From Paraphysomonas bandaiensis (lineage: Eukaryota > Chrysophyceae): DNA of 64,000 bases. A program made the position numbers and the translations under genes. The stretch is from the NCBI GenBank assembly GCA_965644295.1, contig CBFFRP010000241.1:1-64000 (forward strand), read 5' to 3'. The notes beneath the pieces are model-generated. The model was not told the origin of the DNA and did not search any database. It worked only from the letters and a program-made list of their open reading frames with translations. This document shows, one piece after another, positions 1-7,599 of this stretch (its first letter is position 1; every line of letters begins with the position of its first letter).

Positions 1-76
1 TTTAATTTTTTTATTTTTTAATTATTTAATTTTTTAATTATTTATTTTGAAAGAAATACAGGAGTTAACATATGGT

Positions 77-409
77 TTATGGCTTGTCCATGAACACCGT
101 TATATCAATAAATTCAAACTTCTCAAATTTCTCAGTATTCTTGACTGAGCTTTTATAATAGTCATCAAAATCCTGAACGTTCAGCTGGTAACTGGTATAC
201 CCTTTAAATGTAAAGTATCTGTGACCATTTAATGCTCTAACCATTATATTAGCATCTTCTGGTAAATTTTCCTCAACCATATTATATAAAAAGTGCATAT
301 CGGGTACATCTAATTCTTTACCTTTCTTTCTGTGTCTGAATCTAGTCGTAATTTCAACTGAGTTTTTAAAATCCTTCTCATCAATCTTATAAAATTTATA
401 TTTGTCCAT
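77..409 (-). CDS. Small viral-element protein, unknown function
   Basis: A 110-residue protein with ATG at 409 and stop at 77. It is mixed charged, with an aromatic-rich second half (a run FTFKGYTSYQ near residues 67-76 and FDDYY near 81-85) and no membrane segment or recognisable motif. It is the last gene of the codirectional viral block in this window. The 40 nt before its start carry the same TTTAAAAAATTAATATATA block found before the helicase and the 76-residue gene, so it is probably expressed together with them. I do not recognise the family. A small replication or virion accessory protein is possible, but nothing in the sequence decides it. Confidence 0.6.
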   Translation of the reverse strand: MDKYKFYKIDEKDFKNSVEITTRFRHRKKGKELDVPDMHFLYNMVEENLPEDANIMVRALNGHRYFTFKGYTSYQLNVQDFDDYYKSSVKNTEKFEKFEFIDITVFMDKP

Positions 410-450
410 TAATATATACTATATATTAATTTTTTAAATAATTAAATTTT
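410..450 (-). promoter_or_regulatory. Promoter-like block, replication class
   Basis: Read on the minus strand this is TTATTTAAAAAATTAATATA followed by TATATTA directly against the ATG at 409. The same pattern precedes the 76-residue gene and, with one change, the helicase. The recurrence at three starts supports a regulatory role; the promoter class is inferred. Confidence 0.5.
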
Positions 451-672
451 TATTTTTTTAATATCATAAATTTTTATTCTGTTAATTAGTTGGCTTAATG
501 ATGGATGTAAGTATTTACATGTTGTACGTGACTCACATAAAGCGTTAAGTTTCCTAGCTTCTGAATATTGTATATCATATTCCTGTGCTATTGCCTTATA
601 GGATGTAAAATTTTGTGATGAAATCAGATTATTATTATTATCATATACTTCTACTATAAATTTATCTCTCAT
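442..672 (-). CDS. Small basic protein, possible helix-turn-helix DNA binder
   Basis: A 76-residue protein (ATG at 672). Residues about 23-45 (SYKAIAQEYDIQYSEARKL) have the spacing of a helix-turn-helix like those of NUMOD-type or small repressor proteins, with small residues at the turn. The C-terminus is basic (NRIKIYDIKKIKI). It lies between the helicase and the 110-residue gene and shares their promoter-like block. A transcriptional regulator or DNA-binding accessory protein is a reasonable guess, but the family is not recognised. Confidence 0.5.
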   Translation of the reverse strand: MRDKFIVEVYDNNNNLISSQNFTSYKAIAQEYDIQYSEARKLNALCESRTTCKYLHPSLSQLINRIKIYDIKKIKI

Positions 673-712
673 TAATATATATTTATATATTAATTTTTTA
701 AATAAATTATTT
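673..712 (-). promoter_or_regulatory. Promoter-like block, replication class
   Basis: On the minus strand TTTAAAAAATTAATATATA then AATATATATTA abuts the ATG at 672. It matches the blocks before the genes starting at 409 and 2233. Confidence 0.5.
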
Positions 713-721
713 TTTATTTTT

Positions 722-2233
722 TTAAATATTTATATTGAAAGTTTTCATTATGTTTTTCACTGTCTCGTGACTAGCTCGCGGCGTTTCATCTTCATCTGTA
801 TCTTCATCTTCATCTGTATCATCATCTGTATCTTCATCTGTTTTATCGCTTTTTTTATTGCTGAGCTTTTTAATAGCGCTTGTAACAGTATTTGTATTGC
901 AACGTTTTTTAATTGTATCTTTAATATTATATTCTACATCGGGGCCATCATCATATTCATCTAATTCATGAACCCAATGTAAAGATTCAGCTACTTTATT
1001 TAATTCGTCTAATGTAACATTATACGCATTACGTCTATCTTTATTCTTTTTGTGAATAAAATTTAATTCACTCATGACCTTATTAAAATCAATTGTATGT
1101 TTAACAGGTTTAATATTATTTTGAGTACAATACTGGATATAATGGTTAAATATTTCTTTAACAAGTATATTATTTATATCCAATCTCTTTAATATAAATT
1201 CATCCTTTAAAAACATTTCAACGCTTCCTAATCTCTTGGCGTATGCATCTAACTTGTTTTTTGTGATAGGAAAATTTTGACTATAAAATTTTTCTGTGTT
1301 GTATTCCATTAAATAACAGTAAAAAGCATGTCCTACCTCGTTATTAAAGCATAGATTACGTAGCCATCCAAAATATTTTAAGTCATTACGTTTTTTACAA
1401 CAAACATCACAAATAAAATACCTTCTTCCGCATTCCTCATTTAAACTATAATTTGCATTAATTAAATAATTATTAATATTTGCTGCCTGATATGTTGATT
1501 CATGCTTTTGATTTATTATATAAACGTCGCTCGTCGTATATCGTTTTAATTTTGTATTGATTGCGTCCCAGTCAGCCCTGCTTTGTTTTTCTAATTCTTC
1601 AAAATATACAAATAATTTACCTCCTAGATCTGAATTAAATTTGGATGTCAACACGTCTGCGCCAGCCTCTAAACACAGGTCACGACCAAGTACGTAAGTA
1701 TTCATAAATAGGGATATGGTTGATTTACCTATACCCTGAGGGCCTTTTAAAAATATAATGGATTCATTTTTATTACCCTTTGTCATGTTTGCAAACCACT
1801 TTAATAAATATTCATATTGCGCCTGATCATTGGATGCCAATATTTCTTTAATATATGATAAAAACGCCTGTACACCTTCCTTGCTCTCATCATCAAAGTC
1901 TTCATATGGTTTATAGTCATGTGCAAACTGAGCGGCTAAATTTAGTTTCTTTTTATCAGGGAATATACCTTTACCTAATTCATAAACTATTTTACGAAGG
2001 TTTTTAAATTCAGTGAAATAATATTTGGCTATCCGTTTATCCATTCTGTTAAAATACGTTTCTTTAACTTTTTTGTGTTCCATAATGCTAAATTTTTTAT
2101 GTCCTGTTCTAAGTGCATGTGCACCACTTGTAAGTGGGAAAAAATAATTTGTTACGTAAGCTTTGGACTGTTCATAAGTCAGGTTATCAAGGTGTTCTAA
2201 ATCAAACTCTTCAAAACTCTCTTTTGTACTCAT
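722..2233 (-). CDS. SF3 (D5-like) DNA helicase
   Basis: A 503-residue protein with the superfamily 3 helicase core: Walker A GPQGIGKST at residues 164-172, Walker B LFVYFEE at 207-213, and a sensor/motif C region around 255-275 (YLINANYSLNEE then GRRYF) with the expected Asn and a downstream Arg pair. The preceding segment (YEYLLKWFANMTKG, about 140-153) is typical of the D5/DUF5906 primase-helicase lineage of DNA viruses and phages. The first 110 residues are too short for a full AEP primase and show no primase motif. The C-terminus ends in a strongly acidic Asp/Glu/Thr tail (about 455-480). It would unwind DNA for replication of the element. ATG at 2233 follows a promoter-like block. Confidence 0.85.
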   Translation of the reverse strand: MSTKESFEEFDLEHLDNLTYEQSKAYVTNYFFPLTSGAHALRTGHKKFSIMEHKKVKETYFNRMDKRIAKYYFTEFKNLRKIVYELGKGIFPDKKKLNLAAQFAHDYKPYEDFDDESKEGVQAFLSYIKEILASNDQAQYEYLLKWFANMTKGNKNESIIFLKGPQGIGKSTISLFMNTYVLGRDLCLEAGADVLTSKFNSDLGGKLFVYFEELEKQSRADWDAINTKLKRYTTSDVYIINQKHESTYQAANINNYLINANYSLNEECGRRYFICDVCCKKRNDLKYFGWLRNLCFNNEVGHAFYCYLMEYNTEKFYSQNFPITKNKLDAYAKRLGSVEMFLKDEFILKRLDINNILVKEIFNHYIQYCTQNNIKPVKHTIDFNKVMSELNFIHKKNKDRRNAYNVTLDELNKVAESLHWVHELDEYDDGPDVEYNIKDTIKKRCNTNTVTSAIKKLSNKKSDKTDEDTDDDTDEDEDTDEDETPRASHETVKNIMKTFNINI

Positions 2234-2272
2234 TAATATACAAATATATATTATTTTTTAAATAATAAATTT
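2234..2272 (-). promoter_or_regulatory. Promoter-like block, replication class
   Basis: On the minus strand TTATTTAAAAAATAATATAT then TGTATATTA abuts the helicase ATG. It is a one-base variant of the blocks before the two small downstream genes. Confidence 0.45.
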
Positions 2273-2316
2273 TTTAATTTTTTATTTTTTTAAAAATCTA
2301 AAGGTTTTTTATAAAT

Positions 2317-3666
2317 TTAATATTGCAATGTTGCAAAACCGTTTTCAATTAAAATGACTTGATCAAAATAAGCGTATGTGTCTATGCGTGCGGTTACAGT
2401 AGGGGCACTTGAGGAAAAACGAGGCATAAAAAATATATCGTCAGTGCTAGAATTATAACCCTGGTATACTGTTTCCATACCTGAGCTGCTGTAACTTTCT
2501 AGATCTAAACCTAAGTAAAAGTTAGAACTTGGCGCCACGCCGTCATAATCGGCTGCTGTCTCGGTGCTAGCATCTGACGCTTGCATATCATAAGTATTTA
2601 GATTGATGGAGGGCTCATGATTCAAATCGCTTATGCTACCAATTGCACGGATTAATTCGCCGAAAAATTCAGGGACACAACTAGGTGCTTTAGTTGGTAC
2701 AGTCTTACTACCCAATCGGACACTGTATGACTCTAAACCGAAATGATTTGATGACAGAGGGAAATATGTGACTGCTCCAGCGTGTTTATCACGCATACTG
2801 AAAAATAGAGATCTTAAAGAGTTATATTTAGCGGGTACGGGAATACTAAGTTCAACGTTATCGGCAATATTTCCAGTATGTGAATAATTTCTGTAATCTT
2901 GTACAACCCACCTTAAAGGTCCATTTGATGCCAAATTAATTTTATTCATTGCGTCATCTGATAACTCCATAAAATTACAAACATATTCAACGTCATTAAT
3001 AGCTATTGAATCTATGGCTTTATCGCAACAAATGCCCTCTAATGGATTATTAACCAGAACTATTTCTAGACGTAAAGGCGCGCCGGTCATTGCGAACAGT
3101 GGAATATATTTATCACTGTAGCTTAAAAAATTCATTATTGGTATTGTATAATATCTTTTAGTTGTGCTACCTCCGTCAGGAATTGTTGAAAAATCATTAA
3201 GTCTTTCGCCGATGGTTAAAGATTCGTACGTATTTGCTGTACCATCAACAAGTCCATAACATTCCGTACCTGATAAAATCGAATGCTTATTAACAAAAGA
3301 GTCATTAGACTGTTGCAAAGCCATTAACTGACCAACTAGATTATTATAATTTTGGATATCTGAAAGTAATGTGGAGCCATGAAATACTCGCACTCTAGAA
3401 ATTAGGGAATGAATACCGGCCTTATCTAGTCTGGCAAATTGAGAAACGGCCGTAGTTGTCGCTGTGTTTACTATTAAGCTTAATTTTAAAAGTGAATCAG
3501 CACCCGACATTACGAGATTACGACCTGTAGGAATATTAATAATTATTGTTTCTCCTGCACCATATGGCCCCAAACCATTTTGTGGAGCTATATTATTCTG
3601 ATAATTACGCGCGTAACTTGAATTTATATTATTTGTATATAATACGTTTTTTGGTAATCCTGACAT
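2317..3666 (-). CDS. Candidate double-jelly-roll major capsid protein
   Basis: A 449-residue protein (ATG at 3666) with no membrane segment or signal peptide, a composition rich in Asn, Ser, Tyr and small residues, and alternating hydrophobic patterning expected of beta sandwiches. The N-terminal pattern (NIPTGRNLVMSGADS, then LIVNT, then IHSLISRVRVFHGSTLL, then IQNYNNLVGQL near residues 47-120) resembles the first jelly roll of Polinton-like and virophage capsid proteins. Length is in the normal range for that group. It is next to a basic core-like protein and a penton-like protein, which supports a virion role. It has its own promoter type, shared with the basic protein. The assignment rests on pattern and context; a structure prediction would decide it. 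Confidence 0.6.
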   Translation of the reverse strand: MSGLPKNVLYTNNINSSYARNYQNNIAPQNGLGPYGAGETIIINIPTGRNLVMSGADSLLKLSLIVNTATTTAVSQFARLDKAGIHSLISRVRVFHGSTLLSDIQNYNNLVGQLMALQQSNDSFVNKHSILSGTECYGLVDGTANTYESLTIGERLNDFSTIPDGGSTTKRYYTIPIMNFLSYSDKYIPLFAMTGAPLRLEIVLVNNPLEGICCDKAIDSIAINDVEYVCNFMELSDDAMNKINLASNGPLRWVVQDYRNYSHTGNIADNVELSIPVPAKYNSLRSLFFSMRDKHAGAVTYFPLSSNHFGLESYSVRLGSKTVPTKAPSCVPEFFGELIRAIGSISDLNHEPSINLNTYDMQASDASTETAADYDGVAPSSNFYLGLDLESYSSSGMETVYQGYNSSTDDIFFMPRFSSSAPTVTARIDTYAYFDQVILIENGFATLQY

Positions 3667-3705
3667 ATATACTATAAATAGATAAATATTTTTTATAGTA
3701 TAATA
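3667..3705 (-). promoter_or_regulatory. Promoter-like block, structural class
   Basis: On the minus strand ATAAAAAATATTTATCTA then TATAGTATATATG, ending in the ATG of the capsid gene. The basic-protein gene has the same two parts in the same order, unlike the replication-type genes. Confidence 0.45.
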
Positions 3706-3714
3706 AAATATAAT

Positions 3715-4155
3715 TTATATAAATGTGCTATCATCTTGTGTTAACTTAGCTAAAGCCTTTCTTGTGTTGTGTTTTTCTAATTTATTACCTGCGTTATGTG
3801 CTTTTTTAAATGCTTTTTTACTGTGTTTATCGGCTTTATTATGGAGCTTATGTAGCTTATGTACGCCTTTATGTCCTTCGTGTAATCCTGCTTCCAATAG
3901 TCTGGATGCTGATCCAACAACGGGCATTGTATTTAATCCTGCTTCATTAATAGCGTGTATAGTTTTATCGCCGACGCCTAATATTTTATCTGCTACGTTA
4001 ATTGCCTTTGCTGATTTATCAAGTCCTTTATTTACTCCATGTTGGACCTTGTCTAATACGTCGTGTGTTTTTTGTCCTAGTTTATGTATGCGATGGTCTG
4101 CTTTGCGTCCTAGTTTGCGAAATTTACGATTTAACTTTTTGCCTAGTTTTGACAT
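3715..4155 (-). CDS. Very basic Lys/His-rich core-like protein
   Basis: A 146-residue protein (ATG at 4155) with a strongly basic N-terminus (KLGKKLNRKFRKLGRKADHR) and a second basic half built of degenerate KLHKL/KAHNK steps. Between them is an Ala/Gly-rich amphipathic centre (AINVADKILGVGDKTIHAIN, then TMPVVGSASRLLEAG). Basic flanks with an amphipathic middle are seen in virion core or membrane-active minor proteins of adenovirus-related viruses. The gene lies directly upstream of the capsid gene and shares its promoter type. Function as a DNA-condensing or entry-related virion protein is inference only. Confidence 0.55.
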   Translation of the reverse strand: MSKLGKKLNRKFRKLGRKADHRIHKLGQKTHDVLDKVQHGVNKGLDKSAKAINVADKILGVGDKTIHAINEAGLNTMPVVGSASRLLEAGLHEGHKGVHKLHKLHNKADKHSKKAFKKAHNAGNKLEKHNTRKALAKLTQDDSTFI

Positions 4156-4192
4156 GTATATATACTATATTGAGAGAAATATTTTTTATTCA
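4156..4192 (-). promoter_or_regulatory. Promoter-like block, structural class
   Basis: On the minus strand ATAAAAAATATTTCTCTC, AATATAGTATATATAC, then ATG. It matches the block before the capsid gene, base for base in AAAAAATATTT and TATAGTATATA. Confidence 0.45.
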
Positions 4193-4923
4193 ATAGTTAA
4201 TAATAAATTTAAAGACCAATGTAAACCGTTTAATTCCAATACATCTGCGTCTTGGTCTAATAATTGGACATGTAAAGTATTTATATTATGTATATCATGT
4301 ACTAAGCTCTTAATATTATTAATATTTTTATAATTAATAATACTTCCTGCGTTAACATCAACAGGGACAGAGGTAATAATAGAGGCTTTATTAGGTGTGG
4401 CACTATTTATATTATTTAAAACAAAATTAGACGATGCTATTAAAACGTTTCTTACTGTAAATAGATTTATACCAATTGTTGATAATAATATTAATGAATC
4501 TGAATAATAGGTTATATTATCTTCAAATCCTAATAATTCAAAACAGGTTGAAGTGTCTGAAAAAGAAAAATCATAAGTACTATGGGTAAATTGTAATTTA
4601 TTAGTTGATGAGTTATAATTTATTGTAAATCCTGGTTCTAAATTGGACTGTAAAAAACTTATTAATGTTCTAATGTTATAATTGGCTTTTGTAATTGTAA
4701 GTGAATATGGAATACTATTTAATGTATAATTCAGTGTGTTATTGGTTGAATTAACATTATAAAAAGAGTATGGAATAGAGGCGTCAATTACTGATATATA
4801 GGCTTTATGACGTCGTTTAACATCTATCTTTGGTAATATAAAAATACAATCAGTAGTTTTATTATTTAGGTATTGGTTTGCTGTCTTGCTGTTTAGAACA
4901 ATCTGTATTTTCTCCATTAACAT
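4186..4923 (-). CDS. Candidate penton/minor capsid protein
   Basis: A 245-residue protein (ATG at 4923, with a second ATG two codons on). The N-terminal half carries a pattern typical of penton or minor capsid proteins of Polinton-like viruses and virophages: YISVIDASIPYSFYNVN near residues 41-57, then repeated YTLNSIPYSLTI and ITYNS-like strands, then a FELLGFEDN turn near 127-135. It is rich in Asn, Ser and Thr, with alternating beta-type hydrophobics. It starts inside the 3' end of the upstream acidic gene (about 60 nt overlap in another frame), so the two are probably on one transcript. The role as penton is inferred from pattern and from the neighbouring capsid gene. Confidence 0.6.
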   Translation of the reverse strand: MLMEKIQIVLNSKTANQYLNNKTTDCIFILPKIDVKRRHKAYISVIDASIPYSFYNVNSTNNTLNYTLNSIPYSLTITKANYNIRTLISFLQSNLEPGFTINYNSSTNKLQFTHSTYDFSFSDTSTCFELLGFEDNITYYSDSLILLSTIGINLFTVRNVLIASSNFVLNNINSATPNKASIITSVPVDVNAGSIINYKNINNIKSLVHDIHNINTLHVQLLDQDADVLELNGLHWSLNLLLTIE

Positions 4924-5092
4924 TATCAGATATTTTTATTTCTGCAAAATCATAAGTCAACATGTCTGTATCTATATTATTATTTCTGTTTAATTTTGGT
5001 GTGTCTAAGTTAATCACTCTGTCTAAGTCTATAATATTTTTCTTTGGAAATTCATAATTATCATAGTCTATTTCCCATTCTAGGCCGTCCAT
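4862..5092 (-). CDS. Small acidic viral-element protein
   Basis: The first ATG is at 5092, giving about 76 residues; the longer open frame to 5107 would need a GTG start. It is acidic and hydrophilic (WEIDYDNYEFPKKN, many Asp and Asn), with no membrane segment. It overlaps the start of the penton-like gene by about 60 nt in a different frame, suggesting coupled expression. No family is recognised. Confidence 0.45.
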   Translation of the reverse strand: MDGLEWEIDYDNYEFPKKNIIDLDRVINLDTPKLNRNNNIDTDMLTYDFAEIKISDNVNGENTDCSKQQDSKPIPK

Positions 5093-5107
5093 ATATAAGT
5101 ATATCAC

Positions 5108-5218
5108 ATAATATATTTATATATTTTACATCTAAGGAGATAATTTCGCGAACAATTATCGCGTTTTTATCCCTTAATTTACCTTATCAGTTTATCAGTT
5201 GCATTTTTTTATAATATT
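5108..5218. other. Spacer with stem-loop (candidate origin or terminator)
   Basis: A 110-nt non-coding gap. At 5139-5160 GATAATT and AATTATC can pair over an 8-nt loop containing TCGCG, and an alternative CGCG/CGCG pairing exists beside it. It is the most GC-containing hairpin in an otherwise AT-only spacer set. Function is unknown. Confidence 0.3.
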
Positions 5219-5503
5219 TTATTTCCATCCTACAGAATCGCTGCGATATTCACCGTGTAGAAAATCATATTTTCTTAATAATTCAGTCCTTTTATCTTCG
5301 TCTTTATTTTCATATATGATTAATTGCCGTTCATTTAATAGCTCTACTTGTAGCTCTTTTTTTTGTTTCTGAAGTTCTGATAATGTAATTTTCATGTCTT
5401 CTATTTCTCTATCTAAATTTCTTATCTCTTCCTGAATTTTAGGCATATGTGTTTTTCTAATACAATACACTTCTCCTTTCAACTTTAATAAATACTCACT
5501 CAT
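5219..5503 (-). CDS. Coiled-coil protein A of viral element
   Basis: A 94-residue protein (ATG at 5503). Residues about 20-60 form a clear heptad coiled coil (IQEEIRNLDREIEDMKITLS, LQKQKKELQ). A segment after it (LLNERQLIIYENK) aligns with LLTKRQLLELHSG in the next gene upstream, so the two are probably paralogues. It is preceded by a 55-nt promoter-like block duplicated before the 143-residue gene. A structural or scaffold role is possible; no family is recognised. Confidence 0.55.
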   Translation of the reverse strand: MSEYLLKLKGEVYCIRKTHMPKIQEEIRNLDREIEDMKITLSELQKQKKELQVELLNERQLIIYENKDEDKRTELLRKYDFLHGEYRSDSVGWK

Positions 5504-5560
5504 TATAATATATAACTATATATTTTTTTTAAATTATTTTATATTTTTACATATGTAATA
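5504..5560 (-). promoter_or_regulatory. Duplicated promoter-like block with palindrome
   Basis: On the minus strand it reads the palindrome TTACATATGTAA (5547-5558), a TATA-like AAAAATATAAAATAAT, an A tract, then TATAGTTATATATTATA against the ATG at 5503. The same order with very few changes is found at 6434-6487. The palindrome is a candidate operator. Confidence 0.55.
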
Positions 5561-5629
5561 ATTGAAATAAATTTAAATTGTTGTTAATGGTCAGTTTCAC
5601 TGCTGTCATCAGTCAATGTCTCATTGCTG

Positions 5630-5962
5630 TTAACAGTCCTCGTCGCTGTCTGTGTCATCATCAATATAAACATTGGTATCATTTTTTTTGAAAAAATCCC
5701 CGCACAGTCGTAGGCGCCTCTTACCGGAATGCAATTCTAATAGCTGCCTCTTAGTTAACAAAGACATTTTTTTATTATTTATTTTATTGTCAAGTTTTAA
5801 TAATTCTTCTTTTATGTTATTCTGTTTATCTATTAAAATGTTCATTTCCTTTGTGTCTTGTTCTATTTCGTCCTGTACGTTTGTTTTGTAATCGCGATTA
5901 ATACTAAAGAGTCTCTCTTCTATTTTCATAAAGAAAAATTTATTACTTTCGGCCTTTGACAT
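5630..5962 (-). CDS. Coiled-coil protein B of viral element
   Basis: A 110-residue protein (ATG at 5962). The middle (residues about 28-70) is a coiled coil rich in Asn, Lys and Glu (IDKQNNIKEELLKLDNKIN). The LLTKRQLLELHSGKRR segment resembles protein A, suggesting an old duplication. The C-terminus is acidic (IDDDTDSDEDC). Its promoter region shares the TTATAATG start context of proteins A and of the 143-residue gene, but not the palindrome. Function unknown. Confidence 0.55.
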   Translation of the reverse strand: MSKAESNKFFFMKIEERLFSINRDYKTNVQDEIEQDTKEMNILIDKQNNIKEELLKLDNKINNKKMSLLTKRQLLELHSGKRRLRLCGDFFKKNDTNVYIDDDTDSDEDC

Positions 5963-6001
5963 TATAATGTATCATTACAAAAAAATAATTCTATAATGTT
6001 T

Positions 6002-6433
6002 TTAATCCGTTAGTTTATCAATAGTATTTATTGAATATGCCCACTTATCCGTTTTCATTTTCTTTTTATCGCCGTCATTTTCAATAATATAAACAACTGA
6101 TTCCCAAAACTTATTTTTAAGATAAAATTCATCTAGAACATCATCGCCTTCGTTTTCTCTTAAACCTAAATTAATAACAGCTTTTTCACGCCAATCATAA
6201 CATTCAGGTATATTGTCTACTGGTCTAAAAGTAAGAAGATTGCTATTTATATCACTCTCATTAAACCGTCTGTTTAATATAGCATTGACTTCATCAGCTG
6301 GCCTTTTTAACTTATGTTTTAGACAGTCAGAAGGATTATTATGAATGAACTTTTTATGTTTGTAATAGTACTTACCGTTATACTTGGAATCAACATTTTC
6401 GCAACAACTAAAATATTTTATTTCTTTTGACAT
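6002..6433 (-). CDS. Cys/His/Lys-rich viral-element protein
   Basis: A 143-residue protein (ATG at 6433), the first gene of the block as read on the minus strand. The N-terminal 45 residues are rich in Cys, His, Tyr and Lys (SCCENVDSKYNGKYYYKHKK, then CLKHKLKRP). This could bind a metal, but no standard zinc-finger spacing is present. The rest is mixed charged and soluble. It sits behind a copy of the palindrome promoter, so it may be an early gene. The family is not recognised. Confidence 0.5.
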   Translation of the reverse strand: MSKEIKYFSCCENVDSKYNGKYYYKHKKFIHNNPSDCLKHKLKRPADEVNAILNRRFNESDINSNLLTFRPVDNIPECYDWREKAVINLGLRENEGDDVLDEFYLKNKFWESVVYIIENDGDKKKMKTDKWAYSINTIDKLTD

Positions 6434-6487
6434 TATAATGTAACTATAGATTTTTTTTTAATTATTTTATATTTTTACATATGTAAA
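6434..6487 (-). promoter_or_regulatory. Duplicated promoter-like block with palindrome
   Basis: Second copy of the block at 5504-5560: TTACATATGTAA at 6475-6486, then the TATA-like AAAAATATAAAATAAT, an A tract, CTATAGTTACATTATA and the ATG at 6433. It is the most upstream promoter of the viral block. Confidence 0.55.
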
Positions 6488-6594
6488 ACAGGGAGTAAAA
6501 TACGGCATGTCTATATATAGTGTTAAACAGGTCTGTTGTTCCGTCTATCTGTTGTAATTGTTCGGTGTTTAAGTCAGGGTTGGTTGATTGTTTG

Positions 6595-6646
6595 GTTAAT
6601 AGGGTCGGTTGATCGCTGGGGTTAATAGGGTCGGTTGATCGCTGGG
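6595..6646. repeat. Two perfect 26-bp G-rich direct repeats
   Basis: The copies are 6595-6620 and 6621-6646, each beginning GTTAATAGGGTCGG, with a partial third start at 6647 and a degraded copy just before. The run is G-rich on the plus strand and lies just outside the first viral promoter, so it may mark the element end. Confidence 0.7.
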
Positions 6647-7599
6647 GTTAATATGTATAGTATTATTTTATTTTGATTACATTTTTTTTGACATTTTTGT
6701 TGAAAATATTTATTTCTGATATTTATTTTTTAGAAAAAAGTTTTTTTTTAAGAAAAATGTTGTAAAAAATGTAGTGTATACTGTTGCAAAATTTGTGAAA
6801 ATAAGATTTTTTTTGCATTTTTTATTGTGAAAGGTGACACGACATTTTTTATGTAAAAAAGTGTATAAAAAAATGTAATGTACAATATTGGAAGCACTTG
6901 TACGTGATACACAGCGATACCATAGGGGTAAGGGTCAGTATAAATTAATAGTTTTCATGGTCACGGTTAACACGGCTAGGGTCGAAGACCCCCCCCCCCT
7001 CTCTCTGTGTATAATAGTGTAAATGACGTTATGTGTGTATCCGTTTATGGACTACTATAGAGAGGAACAGTAGTGTGTGGGCAAGAACCGTAGGAGTGCA
7101 TGTAACAATAATGTACTAGAATCGTGTTAAATAATGTACCTACACACGTAGGTGAACTCGAAGAAGAGAAAGGATATGATGAGGAAGACGAGTATGTACA
7201 AACCAAACAAGAAAGCACACATTCAACTGCCAACACGATATCGTTGCATCAAGCATTTATATATATATTGCACTCATTCAGAGGAACCGGGTGGTGTGTG
7301 TGTGCAACGATAATGGACTATTATCATTGAATAGCAATACTAATCATGATTATTCTTTATTCAATAGTATTTAAAGTAAAATATTTTTCATAGCAATATA
7401 TATAAGAGATCTAAATTTATTAATATAATATATAAAAGATGATTAATTGTTATTAAAGTATAGTATTTTTATATAATTAATTATAGTGAAAAGGATGGAT
7501 AAATAAAACGTTTTTACATTACGATACGGAGAGTCTTCTTGGCTCAGGATGAATGCCTGAGCAGCTTAAGCGTTCCGGTACCCTCCTCCCTCCTCCCTC

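Larger units (their letters stand above)
1..6487 (-). mobile_element. Polinton-like/virophage-like viral element, right part
   Basis: A block of about ten intronless genes, all read from the minus strand with very short AT-rich gaps, quite unlike the widely spaced spliced genes to its right. It carries an SF3 helicase, a candidate major capsid protein and a candidate penton protein, the combination expected of Polinton-like viruses or virophages. Short promoter-like blocks recur before most genes. No packaging ATPase, cysteine protease, integrase or DNA polymerase is visible. As the left edge of the window is still in the same type of AT-rich spacer, the element probably runs on outside. An episomal or contaminating viral contig end joined by assembly is an alternative to true integration. 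Confidence 0.65.

Noticed and set aside
767-964. A plus-strand Ile/Phe/Cys frame in the helicase gene
   Set aside because: Antisense of the acidic Asp/Glu/Thr tail of the helicase; no independent support.
3725-4333. A 202-codon plus-strand frame opposite the basic viral protein
   Set aside because: Its Cys/Leu-rich composition is the expected antisense of Lys/His-rich codons; the minus-strand gene has the promoter and context.
7124-7330. A 68-codon plus-strand frame with an acidic stretch (GELEEEKGYDEEDEY)
   Set aside because: Short, no motif, no splice partner, and overlapped by a minus-strand frame of the same length; kept as non-coding.
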